19,944 nt of DNA, taken from positions 1 through 19,944 of the forward strand of contig JANBTH010000351.1 of NCBI GenBank assembly GCA_027578815.1. The letters run 5' to 3'. The notes beneath the pieces are model-generated. The model was not told where the DNA came from, ran no database searches, and was given only the letters and a program-made list of their open reading frames with translations. This DNA is from Coemansia sp. RSA 1804 (taxonomy: Eukaryota; Kickxellomycota; Kickxellomycetes; Kickxellales; Kickxellaceae). Shown piece by piece: positions 11,801 to 19,944 of the stretch. The number at the start of each line of letters is the position of its first letter. The first letter of the stretch is position 1. The position numbers and the translations under genes were made by a program.

Positions 11801-14800
11801 CGCCTCAACTATCATGAGCCGTTGGTACGCTGCGTCTATTTCCGCATTGACCAAATCTAGCACCTGCTGGTGGCTTCCAGGGCCATTGCTATCGCCAACG
11901 ACGTCCTCATAATTGTGCTCCTCATCGTTGTCATCGGTTTCATTGACATGGCCCATGCCGTCTTCTCCTGCATTAACAGATGCCTGGCCTTCGCTCGACA
12001 GCGAGACTAGTGATCCATGCGTTGTCTCTGCTGCAGCGCTGTTCGTGCGATGGCGAGACTTGATCTCGCCACCCGCCGACACTGCCATGGTCACATCCTG
12101 CATGCTCATAGACGCAACGCCGTTTATTCCGACTTGCTGAGGAAGGGCGTTGCTAGTGCGCGAATGCGAGTATCTGGTACCATCTCTGTGCAGATCCGAA
12201 GTGATTGTTGATGTAAACGTAGCTGAATGTGTCATCGCGGACCGCATATTCACCCATGTCCTTGAGCCAACACGATCGGTGCTGGAGAATGTGTTTGATT
12301 CCTTCATAGCGCGTCTGCTCCTAGGCGGCTTGCCACTGGCCCGTTTATGCCGACGATGGCCATACAAGTCCTTGGAACTCTTCGCTGCCTCTGAAGCCTC
12401 ACGGAGCCCACGACTACTTTTCTTCATCGCAGCCCTGCGCAGCATAAACTCTTGCTCTCGCTTAGCACGCAGGGCCTCGGCCTTCGTGTTGAAGCTCTCC
12501 AGACGGCTGAGCCGCTCGCGTTGCTCGTGCAACCCGACCTGGTAGATCCGGGAGAGTGCAGTCTCAAATGGGTCGTCATGGATCATTATGCTGAATTCTG
12601 GTCCATGGAAATCAATAGAGGGTATGTCGTCTGGCTCAGCCAGCTCAAGCGACATGGTAGGAAAAGTATTGCTCAGTGAGCGAAGTGGTGGAGGCATCAT
12701 GGTGCGCGGGTTGCCCAGGGCTGATAGCACCATCTTTGCTGTGCAAGGTCGATCAAGCGCTTCCTCTGGAAAAGGAAGCGGTGGAAAGCAGGAAGACGTA
12801 GATTTGCGCGCAATACGCTTGCAGCCCTTCTGAAGCAGCAAGTACCCGTCAATGGTCTCTGCCATGTTGTACCTATGTCCAATAGCCATCGCGGCACGCT
12901 CAAACGCAATGTCTATATGACTGTAGGTACTGTTGCGGCGCACCGCGTCCTTTGCGCCAAGCTCTGCACGCTTTTTCTTGTTTGGGAATTTGAACGACAT
13001 GTTGCACTCTTTAAGAGACATCAGTGGTTGCATGCTGCATCTGGTTCTCTGGCCTCTTGGAGTCGATGAGCCGTAAAACGTTGCTATAGGACTGCGGATA
13101 GCAATAGTGAGATCGTTGTCTGTCGAATCCTTGGTCTTCTCAATTTTGAAGCGAACATGTGGCATCTTGAGCTTCATCTGAGGACTCTGCTTTCCCAGTG
13201 CGCCCTTGTTGTGCTCTGCCTCAAACGATTTTGCAAGCCCAACATCAAGGTCAAAGAAGAGCGGCAAAACCAAGTCGCCTTGCAAATCAAGAAGATCGCT
13301 GTTAATAGACACCAGAATGTCGTCTGGAGGAGAAGGCGCGACATGCTGTGTTGCCATTCTCCGCGCAAGCTTCTTTCTACGCGACCAGTACTTCACATGA
13401 TGCATAAACACAGACCACCTGTATACAGAGCTGACGCCTGTTGTGCCTGAAAAGCTCGACGTGTTAAGATCAAAAATGAGGCTTGACCTGAACGGCTCAA
13501 TCTTGCGTCTGCTGTAGTTGAACTGGGGACGCAGCAGCACTATATGCTCATTGACGGTATCTGGAATATATCCGCAGAGATCTTCAGCAGAGAAATCGCT
13601 GTACAAGGAATTGCTCTGCTGTAAAACATCAGAGCGTGCCGAGGCTTTGGACACAGCAGAAAGAAGAAACATTGACGCTCTCTGGCACTCGATATTCAAC
13701 GTTGTTCTTCCGGCATCTGAACGAAACCCAAACGAATGCGGCGATTCCAGCGACCCGCCATTAACACGCAGAGCAGCATTCCCGCGAGACAAGCATATCT
13801 GCGTGCCATGTTCAATCCCGCTCTGCACGTCCTCATCGTTATCGCACGCCATGATAGTCAGTCGCACGCTTTCAAACACCGTGCACATTGTCGCAGTCAG
13901 ATCCTTGCGCCGCTCCTGTACTGGGGACAAATAAAAGGATTCGCTCTCGTGACCGGTATTATCAGAGGGTGTGGGAGCTGTAGAATCTGGTGGTTGTAAA
14001 ACCGGCGACGACTCTTTTCTCTTGTGGTCATTGTCTAATACGCGCATTAGCTCCGCTGCGAGCCACAAAGGCTGCATCGAAAGCCAGTTCCGGAAATCAT
14101 AGTCACGGACCATCACAGCAACCTCGCCCACCTCGGTATTGATATCAACATTAGCCCTTGGCATGGACATGGCTTCAGCGGTCTGGCCAATACACAGCCG
14201 AGCTGTGCCATGGGAGCGAACACCATGTTTAATATGTAATAGTGTCCCTGAGACCGTGTCCTCCTTTCGATAGACAGTCGCTTCAGCTGCATTCTCCCAT
14301 CGCGTAGATATAGGGCTGGTGGTTAGTCGGAACTTCACTCTTGGCACAAGAACATCATCGTCACCAAGACCATCAGGCATAGGTTCTTTATCTGGGCCAT
14401 TCATACTCGGTGTTCTGTACAATGGGCTTTTGCCGCTCGAGCTGCTCTCGGACCCAGAGCCATCGTCGCTGTCGGATTCAGCCATATCATTGTGATTATC
14501 AAAAAGATTCCACGAAAAATGGCACTCGACATGACGTACACGCGTTACAACATGCTTCTTCTGGCTTCCAGACGAATCTTTGCCACTACGTGTAGAGCGC
14601 TGCAGTGGCACTTCTGGCTGTACTGCGTACATTGCTCGCTCGATGATGACATGGGCTTTGACGTCTGCAAACACAAGACTGATAATAGCACGAGCATTAT
14701 GACTCAAACCTTTACGACGAACATCCACCTTCTTCTGTGAGTCTTTTGGAGCGTTGAACTGAAGCACGCGGCGCAGCATCCCAAAACGGTGTCCAATTCC

Positions 14801-17362
14801 CTTAGCCCACAGCTTGGCCTCATCAATAGCAAGCTGGGTCTGCAGATCTAGTCGCAGCTCGGGCCGACCCACCTCTAGAGAAAATATAGGCTGCGGGCAT
14901 GGGCGCTGGCTCAGATCCTCGGACAAAAACGCCGACATTTCGCCATACAGCGTGCAGTACCGAAGCTTGAATCCGGAAGTCTTTGGCACCAGCTCTTCGG
15001 CACGGATGTCTGGGGTCATTGAAGGAGTTTTGAGCGCAATCATCTGCACCTGGCCTGCAGAAATGCGGATGAACGCCGTAGAATCCTTGGATCGACGCGC
15101 ATACTCGCCTTCGAAACTGTGTCCAAACATCTCTCTTGTGGTTTCAGACCATGCGTAGTCTGCGGGCTCATCCTTGCTGTTATCTTCATTGTCTGAGCCA
15201 TTCGGGTTGATATCCGCTGAATTACGATCAACCACATGGTTCTGGTCATCTGTCTGCAGCTTTGCTGAGCTAATGCGAGATTCGAGACCACTGCCAACTG
15301 AACTCCACATATAGCCATACTCGACTTCTATTCCTCTCTGCCGCCATCTTAGCATCGCAGGCGTTCTGATAATAAAATCCCTTTTGTCTGGAGAAAGCGG
15401 CAGATCAAAAACAAACTCAGTCACACGCAGCGCTATACCAACGTGCTCCATGCGCAGTTTGCTCAGAACTTCATGCAACTGAAACAGTATGCGACCTACT
15501 TGATCACGAGCATACTCTGCATCGGCGCTAGACTGATCTGCCTGATCTGCGCTGTTTTCTGCTGTGGATTGGGCTTTTGAGGAAGTGTCTGCGCTCTCGC
15601 CGCTTGATGAGGAAGAATCTCGGTCGTATTGCTGTAGAATGGTAGCCAGTTGGCTGTTCAGCGCCCGAAGACCACGCAAGGAAAAGCCTGGTATGCGCAC
15701 AGAGGGAGCCACACACATAACAGCGACTTCATCCAAAAGCGACTCAAGGATACCAGCGCGCATATGCGTCTGGCCAAACTCTATGCTCTGGTCAATCTTT
15801 TTCGGAAGCCCCCAGAACGACGTAATCACTTCGTTTCGGATCGTGCACCTTTGGCAGTCAAGCACAGGGCCGCGGTGGTGAGGCTTATCGCCATCGGCAA
15901 ACGACGACTTTGACGGTAGCATTTCCTGCATTACAAGCATTTTAACCAGCTCCCACCGTGAATTCATATGCCGCTGCGCACCGTCTATTCCAGGAAACAC
16001 GCGGATCCCGTTGACCTCGAGCGCAAGCGTGGACAGGTACTTTTGACTGCGATCCCGCAGCTCGCCAGATCGAGACGGCAGTCTACGCAGCCGTTCACGA
16101 AGTCGCTTTCTGCTGATTATGTTGCTCGACATGTTCTGTGCTGCAGTTTCTGGTACGACAGGGTCCAGCGCCTGGTCATCTAGAGGCCGAGCTCGCCATA
16201 TCTTCGTGGCACGCAGCACCCAGCCAAATATCCCGCGCAGTGAACTCAATATGTCGATTTGTGTCCATGCACTTCTCTGGCCACCAGAAGCAGATCCTTG
16301 GTGACTGCTGTCTCGAGCTGACTCTGCCCATAGCAGAACATTTGATATGTGGAGCGTGACGCCATGGCCAGCGCGTGCCATCTCGTTGCTACGCACAACA
16401 TTTAGGCTAAGATCGGTTACTGAGATATCCACCCAGCGGGAGAACAGCGACGCAAAATAAGTATAGGTGCGCAGCGTATTGGAGATCCTCTTTGCAAGGT
16501 TCGCAGCAGACTGTCTTGCTTTGCTGTCAAGAAAGTGCTTCCCATGCTGCTCATCAGTAGACGCATTTGTTGTACTGTTAGCAGCGTCCTGAGGAGCTTC
16601 TTCCGATACAGAAACGTCGCCGTCATCATCTCTGTCGCCAAGTCCAAACCACATTGAGTCTTCTGCGCTATCGTCGTTACTTTTTGTCTTGTGTCCTGGC
16701 ATCACAAACAGCTGAAGATGTACGCCCCGCGCATACAGCTGAAGCCGCTTTGACAGGACACCACTGCTACTGCTTCCACAATGAGGAGGAGTAGAAGAAC
16801 TGTGCATGTTGGCGCCCGAACTGTGGGATTCAGTCGGCGGAGCCGAATCAAGACTGTCGCGTGGTGTCTGGGGAGCAGCGCTCGCGCCGTGTCCCTCTGC
16901 TCCAGAGTCTGATGTGGGCGGCAGACCCGAGTGGTGGGACTGGAAATATCTCTTCAGCTGTGTCCACCGCATGCGCAATCTGATGCGCAATCGACGCATT
17001 GTTCTGACGTCAAGCCCAATCTCGTCGATACGAAGAACCAGCTCCATCTTGTTCTTTAGCCGGAAAGACAGGATCATCCCGGTTATGCTCGTTCCTCTGA
17101 AGCTGCGCACATCCAGCCCAAAGCCGGATAGAAACATGCGAATCGGGATGCTCAGCAGCAAGTGCAGAACGCGCAGTGTTATCAAGTGGGCCAGAGGCGT
17201 GACGCAAGCTGGATGGAGCACAAAATGCAGCACGCTCTCGGGGATCCACAGCGCCTCGAGTGCATTGTATACTGCTGAGCCGTTCTCCAGATACTGTCGT
17301 GGCAAAGGCAGCAGCAGCGACAGCACGAGCAACCCCAAAAGTAGTAGGAATGTCAATCGCAT
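2468..17362 (-). CDS. FMP27: Giant FMP27/Hobbit/BLTP2-family bridge-like lipid transfer protein
   Basis: One uninterrupted frame of 4,964 residues. An in-frame stop (17375-17377, minus) sits four codons upstream, and G at -3 also supports this start. The N terminus is a hydrophobic anchor (about 3-20) with a second hydrophobic stretch near 50-76, fitting the ER-membrane anchor of this family. Landmarks in order: WVDISVTDLSL (about 310), DDPF (1596-1599) followed by SRIYQVGLHEQRERL, LRDFPFPL (about 1986-1993), PWWDKQRL (from 2145; the 'GFWDK' motif variant), LWSPRMVYF (about 2910), a predicted coiled coil (about 3245-3310), WPAW (3736-3739; the 'WPPW' motif variant), PVGGISIVERFEV (from 4332) and a C-terminal block KTFLNIKIGG...DFEFHAPTLE (about 4560-4618). 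Family members form a long hydrophobic groove moving phospholipids at ER-plasma membrane contacts. The yeast protein is about 2,600 residues; the excess here is Ser-, Gln-, Asp/Glu- and His-rich disordered insertions. BLTP1/Csf1 fits less well. Confidence 0.93.
2621..2644 (-). repeat. Poly-serine tract in the FMP27 C-terminal tail (TCG repeat)
   Basis: Eight consecutive serine codons on the minus strand, six of them identical TCG, one TCC and one AGC. It lies in the disordered tail after the last conserved block of the lipid transfer protein. The near-identical codons point to recent expansion by replication slippage rather than selection on each residue. Confidence 0.8.
2771..2800 (-). repeat. 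Poly-glutamine tract, 10 codons, FMP27 residues 4855-4864
   Basis: Ten consecutive Gln codons (CAG, with one interrupting CAA at 2786-2788). It is in the disordered C-terminal tail of the lipid transfer protein. The mostly pure CAG run is a trinucleotide microsatellite, likely variable in length between strains. Confidence 0.9.
3092..3115 (-). repeat. Poly-glutamine tract, 8 pure CAG codons in FMP27
   Basis: Eight uninterrupted CAG codons on the minus strand, after an arginine pair, in the tail following the conserved C-terminal block. This is a second, separate CAG microsatellite about 290 bases from the 10-codon tract. Confidence 0.9.
4214..4237 (-). repeat. Asn-Ala dipeptide repeat (4 units) in FMP27, residues 4376-4383
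   Basis: A 6-base unit (AACGCT/AACGCC) is repeated four times, encoding NANANANA. It opens a Ser/Thr/Gly/Ala-rich linker of about 150 residues between the PVGGI block and the C-terminal conserved block, which looks disordered. Confidence 0.8.
6647..6706 (-). repeat. Alternating histidine repeat in FMP27, residues 3553-3572
   Basis: Twenty residues contain ten histidines, nine of them at every second position from 3556 to 3572, alternating with Lys, Glu and Gln (KHEH-type units). At DNA level this is an imperfect 6-base tandem repeat. A Lys-rich stretch (about 3574-3598) follows directly. It lies inside a disordered insertion between the coiled coil and the WPAW landmark. Such His patterns can bind Zn, Cu or Ni, but nothing here shows that this one does. 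Confidence 0.85.
6953..6970 (-). repeat. Poly-glutamine tract, 6 codons in FMP27, residues 3465-3470
   Basis: Six Gln codons (five CAG, one CAA) on the minus strand, followed by Asn-Gln. It sits in the same disordered insertion as the His repeat, roughly 80 residues before it. Confidence 0.85.
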
Positions 17363-17844
17363 CGCGTCTGTATTTTATCTGTGTAGGAACTGGCCTTTGC
17401 TGTTTAGATTGAGGTAAATGAAATTATATGTAAAATGCGGAAGTGTGTTTTGGAAAAGAAGAACAAAATATAAAAAAGATAGTGAAAACAAAGTGTTGCA
17501 AATTCCGCAAGTAAAAACAAACAGCAGACCTGGAAAAAGTATAAAAAGAAGTGACGTTGAAGAACTGGAGATAATTTGTTTGTTTTTTGTCAAACAACAA
17601 GCACAATTCTTTTTCGCAGCGCTTGCATAAAACCTTGGTTTTATTTCAGGTTTTGCCTGTTCTTTTTCTTTTCCAATTCAGTTCTCGAATTATTCTTCCT
17701 AACATCCTTATCAGACACTTTTCATATCTATTGCACAGTATCTAGATCTGCTCTAGATTGTTTTCTATTTCTCAGTTTGTCTTTTTTATATCAAATAGGA
17801 TCCTTGCTTGCTGTTGGATCGGGTAACTACACTCACAAGAGGCT
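17363..17844. promoter_or_regulatory. Divergent promoter region between FMP27 and LYRM2-like gene
   Basis: 482 bases, clearly AT-richer than the flanking genes, with no supported gene. On the + strand there are TATAAAAAAG at 17469-17478, TATAAAAAG at 17540-17548 and a weaker TATATCAAA at 17787-17795, any of which could serve the LYRM2-like gene. On the minus strand only weak TATA-like sequence is seen (ATATAA at 17424-17429, about 60 bases from the FMP27 start). A TGACGT half-site of the ATF/CREB type lies at 17552-17557. The assignment of each element to a gene is a guess; that two start codons face away from this region is certain. Confidence 0.5.
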
Positions 17845-18171
17845 ATGAATACAGCAATCATCACCGCCATTGCCAGGCGCGGCATCAGTGGCCTTCAGCT
17901 AAATACGCGGTCCTACACCGCACAAAGCAAGCCGACACTGTATTTCAAGCAATTCGTCCAGCGTGGCAAGGTGCTTGCAATGTACCGCAAGTACATGCGG
18001 TTGCTCAAGCAGATCCCGGACAAGAAAACACGCAAGGAGATGCGCGAGTGGATCCGTTTTGATTTTGATAAATACAGAAGCGAGACCGATTCGCAGCGTA
18101 TTGAGGTTCTACTTGGCCAGGCCAATCGGCAGTTTAAGGAAATGCAATCGTCTATATTTTCTGCTGTTTAG
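17845..18171 (+). CDS. LYRM2: LYR-motif mitochondrial protein, LYRM2 type (Complex1_LYR family)
   Basis: A 108-residue protein. The first about 28 residues (Arg at 11, 12 and 22, Ser/Thr-rich, no acidic residue) look like a mitochondrial targeting sequence. The core FKQFVQRGKVLAMYRKYMRL, then IPDKKTRKEMREWIRFDFDK, then LLGQANRQFKEM resembles animal LYRM2 along its whole length: the Q/R-V-L..YR motif, P-D/N...R, EW/DW, the conserved Phe after the motif (F74), and the Q-x-N-x-Q-x-KE ending. Family members are small three-helix proteins that bind acyl carrier protein and act in assembly or activity of respiratory complexes or Fe-S supply; human LYRM2 is linked to complex I. The first motif residue is Met (MYR, 46-48) instead of the usual Leu. 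Another Complex1_LYR member is possible but a worse fit. It is transcribed away from FMP27 and towards the zinc transporter. Confidence 0.87.
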   Translation: MNTAIITAIARRGISGLQLNTRSYTAQSKPTLYFKQFVQRGKVLAMYRKYMRLLKQIPDKKTRKEMREWIRFDFDKYRSETDSQRIEVLLGQANRQFKEMQSSIFSAV

Positions 18172-18258
18172 TTTGGGAATGGGATGTACAGATCAATCAA
18201 AATCTCTCTGTCAAGAGACTAAAGAAAAAAGAAGAGGGAAGTGGTAGCAGAAGTTCAT
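18172..18258. terminator. Short convergent 3' gap between LYRM2-like gene and zinc transporter
   Basis: Only 87 bases separate the two facing stop codons. No AATAAA hexamer is visible on either strand. A purine-rich stretch (about 18218-18240) precedes the transporter stop. The two transcripts very probably overlap at their 3' ends. Confidence 0.45.
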
Positions 18259-19944
18259 TTAGTTGCCACTGTTGTTGTTGCCACCGTTGTTGTTGCCACC
18301 GTTGTTGTTGCTGTTATTGTTGTCATGGGAAGAGGCGGTGCTGCCTGGCGCTGCCACCTTGATCGGAGTCTCTCCCGGGCAGCACGAACTAGGCAGACAG
18401 CCTCTGCTGTTGTTGCACACCAGTAGACACGGCCCAATGGTCGCAGAGCTGTCGTTTGCACGGTCGTCTGGCTCTGCGCTGTCTGGAACAACGGCTACTC
18501 GGCTGAATACAGAGCCTTCGCGCCCAGAACTCGCCTGGTATTCATCGCCAGCCCCGACATTGGGATAGTCATCGACACATGCACTTGGCGAGAGTGCAGC
18601 AACGGTCTCTGTCGACGTTGCGTCAGAAGCCGGACGCTTTCTGGTGGCCACGCTGACTGGCTGACCGACAACAAACTCTGGCTGGATCGTAGTCGAGTGG
18701 ATCCCGTAGCTGTGCATCACCTGCTTGACCTGGAGCGCAACTTCCATGTACAGACAATCCATGTCTACGGCGCCGGGATAGTGCAGCGAGGTAGGGTGGC
18801 CGTTCCGCGAAACGAGGCGTGCAGGGCGCGTGCTTATCAGAGGCGTTGGATGCTCGCCTGAATCGATTGCTTCGTGGCCACGGCTTGACAGATTGGCCTC
18901 GCTCGACGCATTGCTGTTGTGAATGCATTGGTGCGATGGCGGACGGTCAATCAGCACGTGGACGGAGGCAACGTTCTTTGTATCCGACAGCTGCCACACG
19001 TGAAGATCGTGGATATTCAGAACATTGGGGGTCGCCAGGAGATCTTTGCGCAGGTCGTCCATATCAACGCTGCCAGGGACGCCATTGAGCAGAATAAACG
19101 ATGCGCTCTTGACTAGCGGAACCGTAATCCACACAACGAGCGTGTTGATGAGAATTGAGATTGCCGGATCAAAGTAAAAGCGCCAGTGTCCTTCAGCCTT
19201 CCAAATGACCAGCCCGCTGATTATAACGGCAATGTTTGTGATACAATCCCCAAACACATGCAGCCAAACGCCATGCATGTTCAAATGACCGCCGGTTCCA
19301 TGGCCTTGCTTCTTGCTCTTCTTTCTATTCTGATGATGACTGTGGCCGTGGCTGTGGCCGTGACCGTGGCTGTGTTTTGGTACAATTGGGCGGATGTCTC
19401 CGTGCGCGTGTTGCTTCTGCCGACTCTGGTTGTTCTGGCTTGCGTAGGAGCTGGTGGATCCATGTGAGACCACCCTTGGCGACGACCGGATGCTAGCCTC
19501 TGCAGAAGAGGCAGCGCCTGATTCTTCTTCGCCTGCTGCCTCGCCCTGCATCTGTTGTGCCGACTCAATTATGGCCTGGTGGGTATATACTGGATGGGGA
19601 ACACCGATGATAGACCTGTTGTTTATCGCACTTGAGTTCTGCTGCAGATAAGCAGCACGCATTGACGAGGCAGTGGCGGCGCTGGGAGGCATCTCAATCG
19701 AGGCATATTTGGCCTGGACGTGGGCTTCGGCTCCTCTATCGTCGAATCCCCGAGCACTGGGTCCAATCAGCGCATCCTCCTCGTTGGCAACCGACTCCTC
19801 CTCATCGTGACTGTGTCCGTGGCTGTGGCCATGGCTGTGTCCGTGGCCATGCTCGTGGAATAGCACTAGTCCCATCAGATTAAACGTCAGGCCAATGCAT
19901 CCAACAATCATGACCAGCTTTGGGGCCTTGACCTCCTGTATGCT
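18259..19944 (-). CDS. ZRC1: ZRC1/COT1-type zinc transporter (cation diffusion facilitator), N terminus missing
   Basis: The frame is open to the right edge and ends at TAA 18259-18261, giving 561 residues; the first three membrane segments or so lie outside the window. Visible parts: transmembrane segment IV (about residues 6-29, ending LMGLVLFHEH); His cluster 1 (30-46); a variable loop; His cluster 2 (191-204); segment V with the metal-site motif HVFGD (H229, D233); segment VI (ISILINTLVVWITVPLV); and the cytosolic C-terminal domain (VPGSVDMDDLRKDL, HDLHVWQL, then YGIHSTTIQPEF). Family members exchange Zn2+ for H+ and in yeast load zinc into the vacuole. The IV-V His loop and membrane order favour the ZRC1/COT1 group. 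The C-terminal domain is split by an insertion of about 58 residues, and a Cys cluster and an Asn/Gly tail follow it. Met at 19911 is internal to segment IV, not the start. Confidence 0.92.
   Translation of the reverse strand, partial: SIQEVKAPKLVMIVGCIGLTFNLMGLVLFHEHGHGHSHGHSHGHSHDEEESVANEEDALIGPSARGFDDRGAEAHVQAKYASIEMPPSAATASSMRAAYLQQNSSAINNRSIIGVPHPVYTHQAIIESAQQMQGEAAGEEESGAASSAEASIRSSPRVVSHGSTSSYASQNNQSRQKQHAHGDIRPIVPKHSHGHGHSHGHSHHQNRKKSKKQGHGTGGHLNMHGVWLHVFGDCITNIAVIISGLVIWKAEGHWRFYFDPAISILINTLVVWITVPLVKSASFILLNGVPGSVDMDDLRKDLLATPNVLNIHDLHVWQLSDTKNVASVHVLIDRPPSHQCIHNSNASSEANLSSRGHEAIDSGEHPTPLISTRPARLVSRNGHPTSLHYPGAVDMDCLYMEVALQVKQVMHSYGIHSTTIQPEFVVGQPVSVATRKRPASDATSTETVAALSPSACVDDYPNVGAGDEYQASSGREGSVFSRVAVVPDSAEPDDRANDSSATIGPCLLVCNNSRGCLPSSCCPGETPIKVAAPGSTASSHDNNNSNNNGGNNNGGNNNSGN
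18262..18323 (-). repeat. Asn/Gly tandem repeat at the C terminus of the zinc transporter
   Basis: A 15-base unit is repeated exactly twice at 18271-18285 and 18286-18300, with partial copies on both sides, encoding GGNNN-type units. It forms the last about 20 residues before the stop. It is a coding minisatellite with no known role in metal transport. Confidence 0.85.
18379..18429 (-). other. Cysteine cluster in the zinc transporter tail (C-x3-C-x5-C-x4-CC)
   Basis: Five cysteines fall within 17 residues (fragment positions 506, 510, 516, 521 and 522), between the C-terminal domain and the Asn/Gly repeat, in a tail otherwise rich in Ser, Ala and Asp. The spacing would suit binding of a soft metal ion. 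Whether related transporters share it needs an alignment. Confidence 0.7.
19333..19374 (-). repeat. His cluster 2 of the zinc transporter IV-V loop
   Basis: Eight histidines in 14 residues (fragment positions 191-204; HSHGHGHSHGHSHH), followed by a basic stretch that leads into membrane segment V. His-rich IV-V loops are a known property of ZRC1/COT1-type transporters, thought to bind or sense zinc. Confidence 0.85.
19807..19857 (-). repeat. His cluster 1 of the zinc transporter IV-V loop
   Basis: Nine histidines at every second position (fragment residues 30-46), directly after membrane segment IV and before an acidic stretch. The DNA is an imperfect 6/12-base tandem repeat. It is separated from His cluster 2 by a non-conserved linker of about 145 residues, so the loop is unusually long. 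Confidence 0.85.

Noticed and set aside
2468..17362. Introns, or fusion of several genes, inside the 14.9 kb frame
   Set aside because: The frame is continuous, the conserved blocks all belong to one protein family in the right order, and the added segments are typical of low-complexity coding expansion. Unspliced in-frame introns cannot be fully excluded without RNA data.
18263..18568. + strand frame beginning with a Leu/Pro-rich repeat
   Set aside because: It is the antisense reading of the Asn/Gly repeat at the end of the zinc transporter gene.

Overview
The window looks like nuclear DNA of an early-diverging, intron-poor fungus. Sterol 24-C-methyltransferase, a fungal-type FMP27 bridge-like lipid transfer protein and a ZRC1-type zinc transporter all point to Fungi. 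The retained LYRM2-type protein suggests respiratory complex I is present, so this is not a Saccharomyces-like yeast. The lack of introns (one 14.9 kb uninterrupted frame), short intergenic gaps and proteins swollen with Ser/Gln/Asn/His low-complexity insertions remind me of Kickxellomycotina such as Coemansia. That placement is an inference from gene style, not from any alignment.

Layout, left to right. 1-303 (+): C-terminal tail of MOT1, the Snf2-family ATPase that removes TBP from DNA; the rest lies off the left edge. 304-1140: MOT1 3' flank and ERG6 promoter, with a TATA box and an ATG-free leader. 1141-2271 (+): complete ERG6. 2272-2467: short convergent intergenic gap. 2468-17362 (-): one intact 4,964-codon gene for an FMP27/Hobbit/BLTP2 lipid transfer protein, three quarters of the window. 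17363-17844: AT-rich divergent promoter region. 17845-18171 (+): complete small mitochondrial LYR-motif protein of LYRM2 type. 18172-18258: 87-bp convergent gap. 18259-19944 (-): ZRC1/COT1-type zinc/H+ antiporter lacking its N-terminal part beyond the right edge.

These are mostly housekeeping genes with no operon-like logic. The one plausible functional link is ERG6 (sterol synthesis at ER/lipid droplets) lying tail-to-tail with FMP27 (lipid transfer from an ER anchor at ER-plasma membrane contacts). I see no mobile element, CRISPR array, RNA gene or obviously new multi-gene system. The most interesting object is the FMP27 homologue. It is nearly twice the length I know for the yeast protein, it keeps the family landmarks, and it has gained long disordered insertions, CAG-encoded glutamine tracts and an alternating histidine repeat. 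The zinc transporter has two His clusters, a Cys cluster and an interrupted C-terminal domain, which also merit a look.
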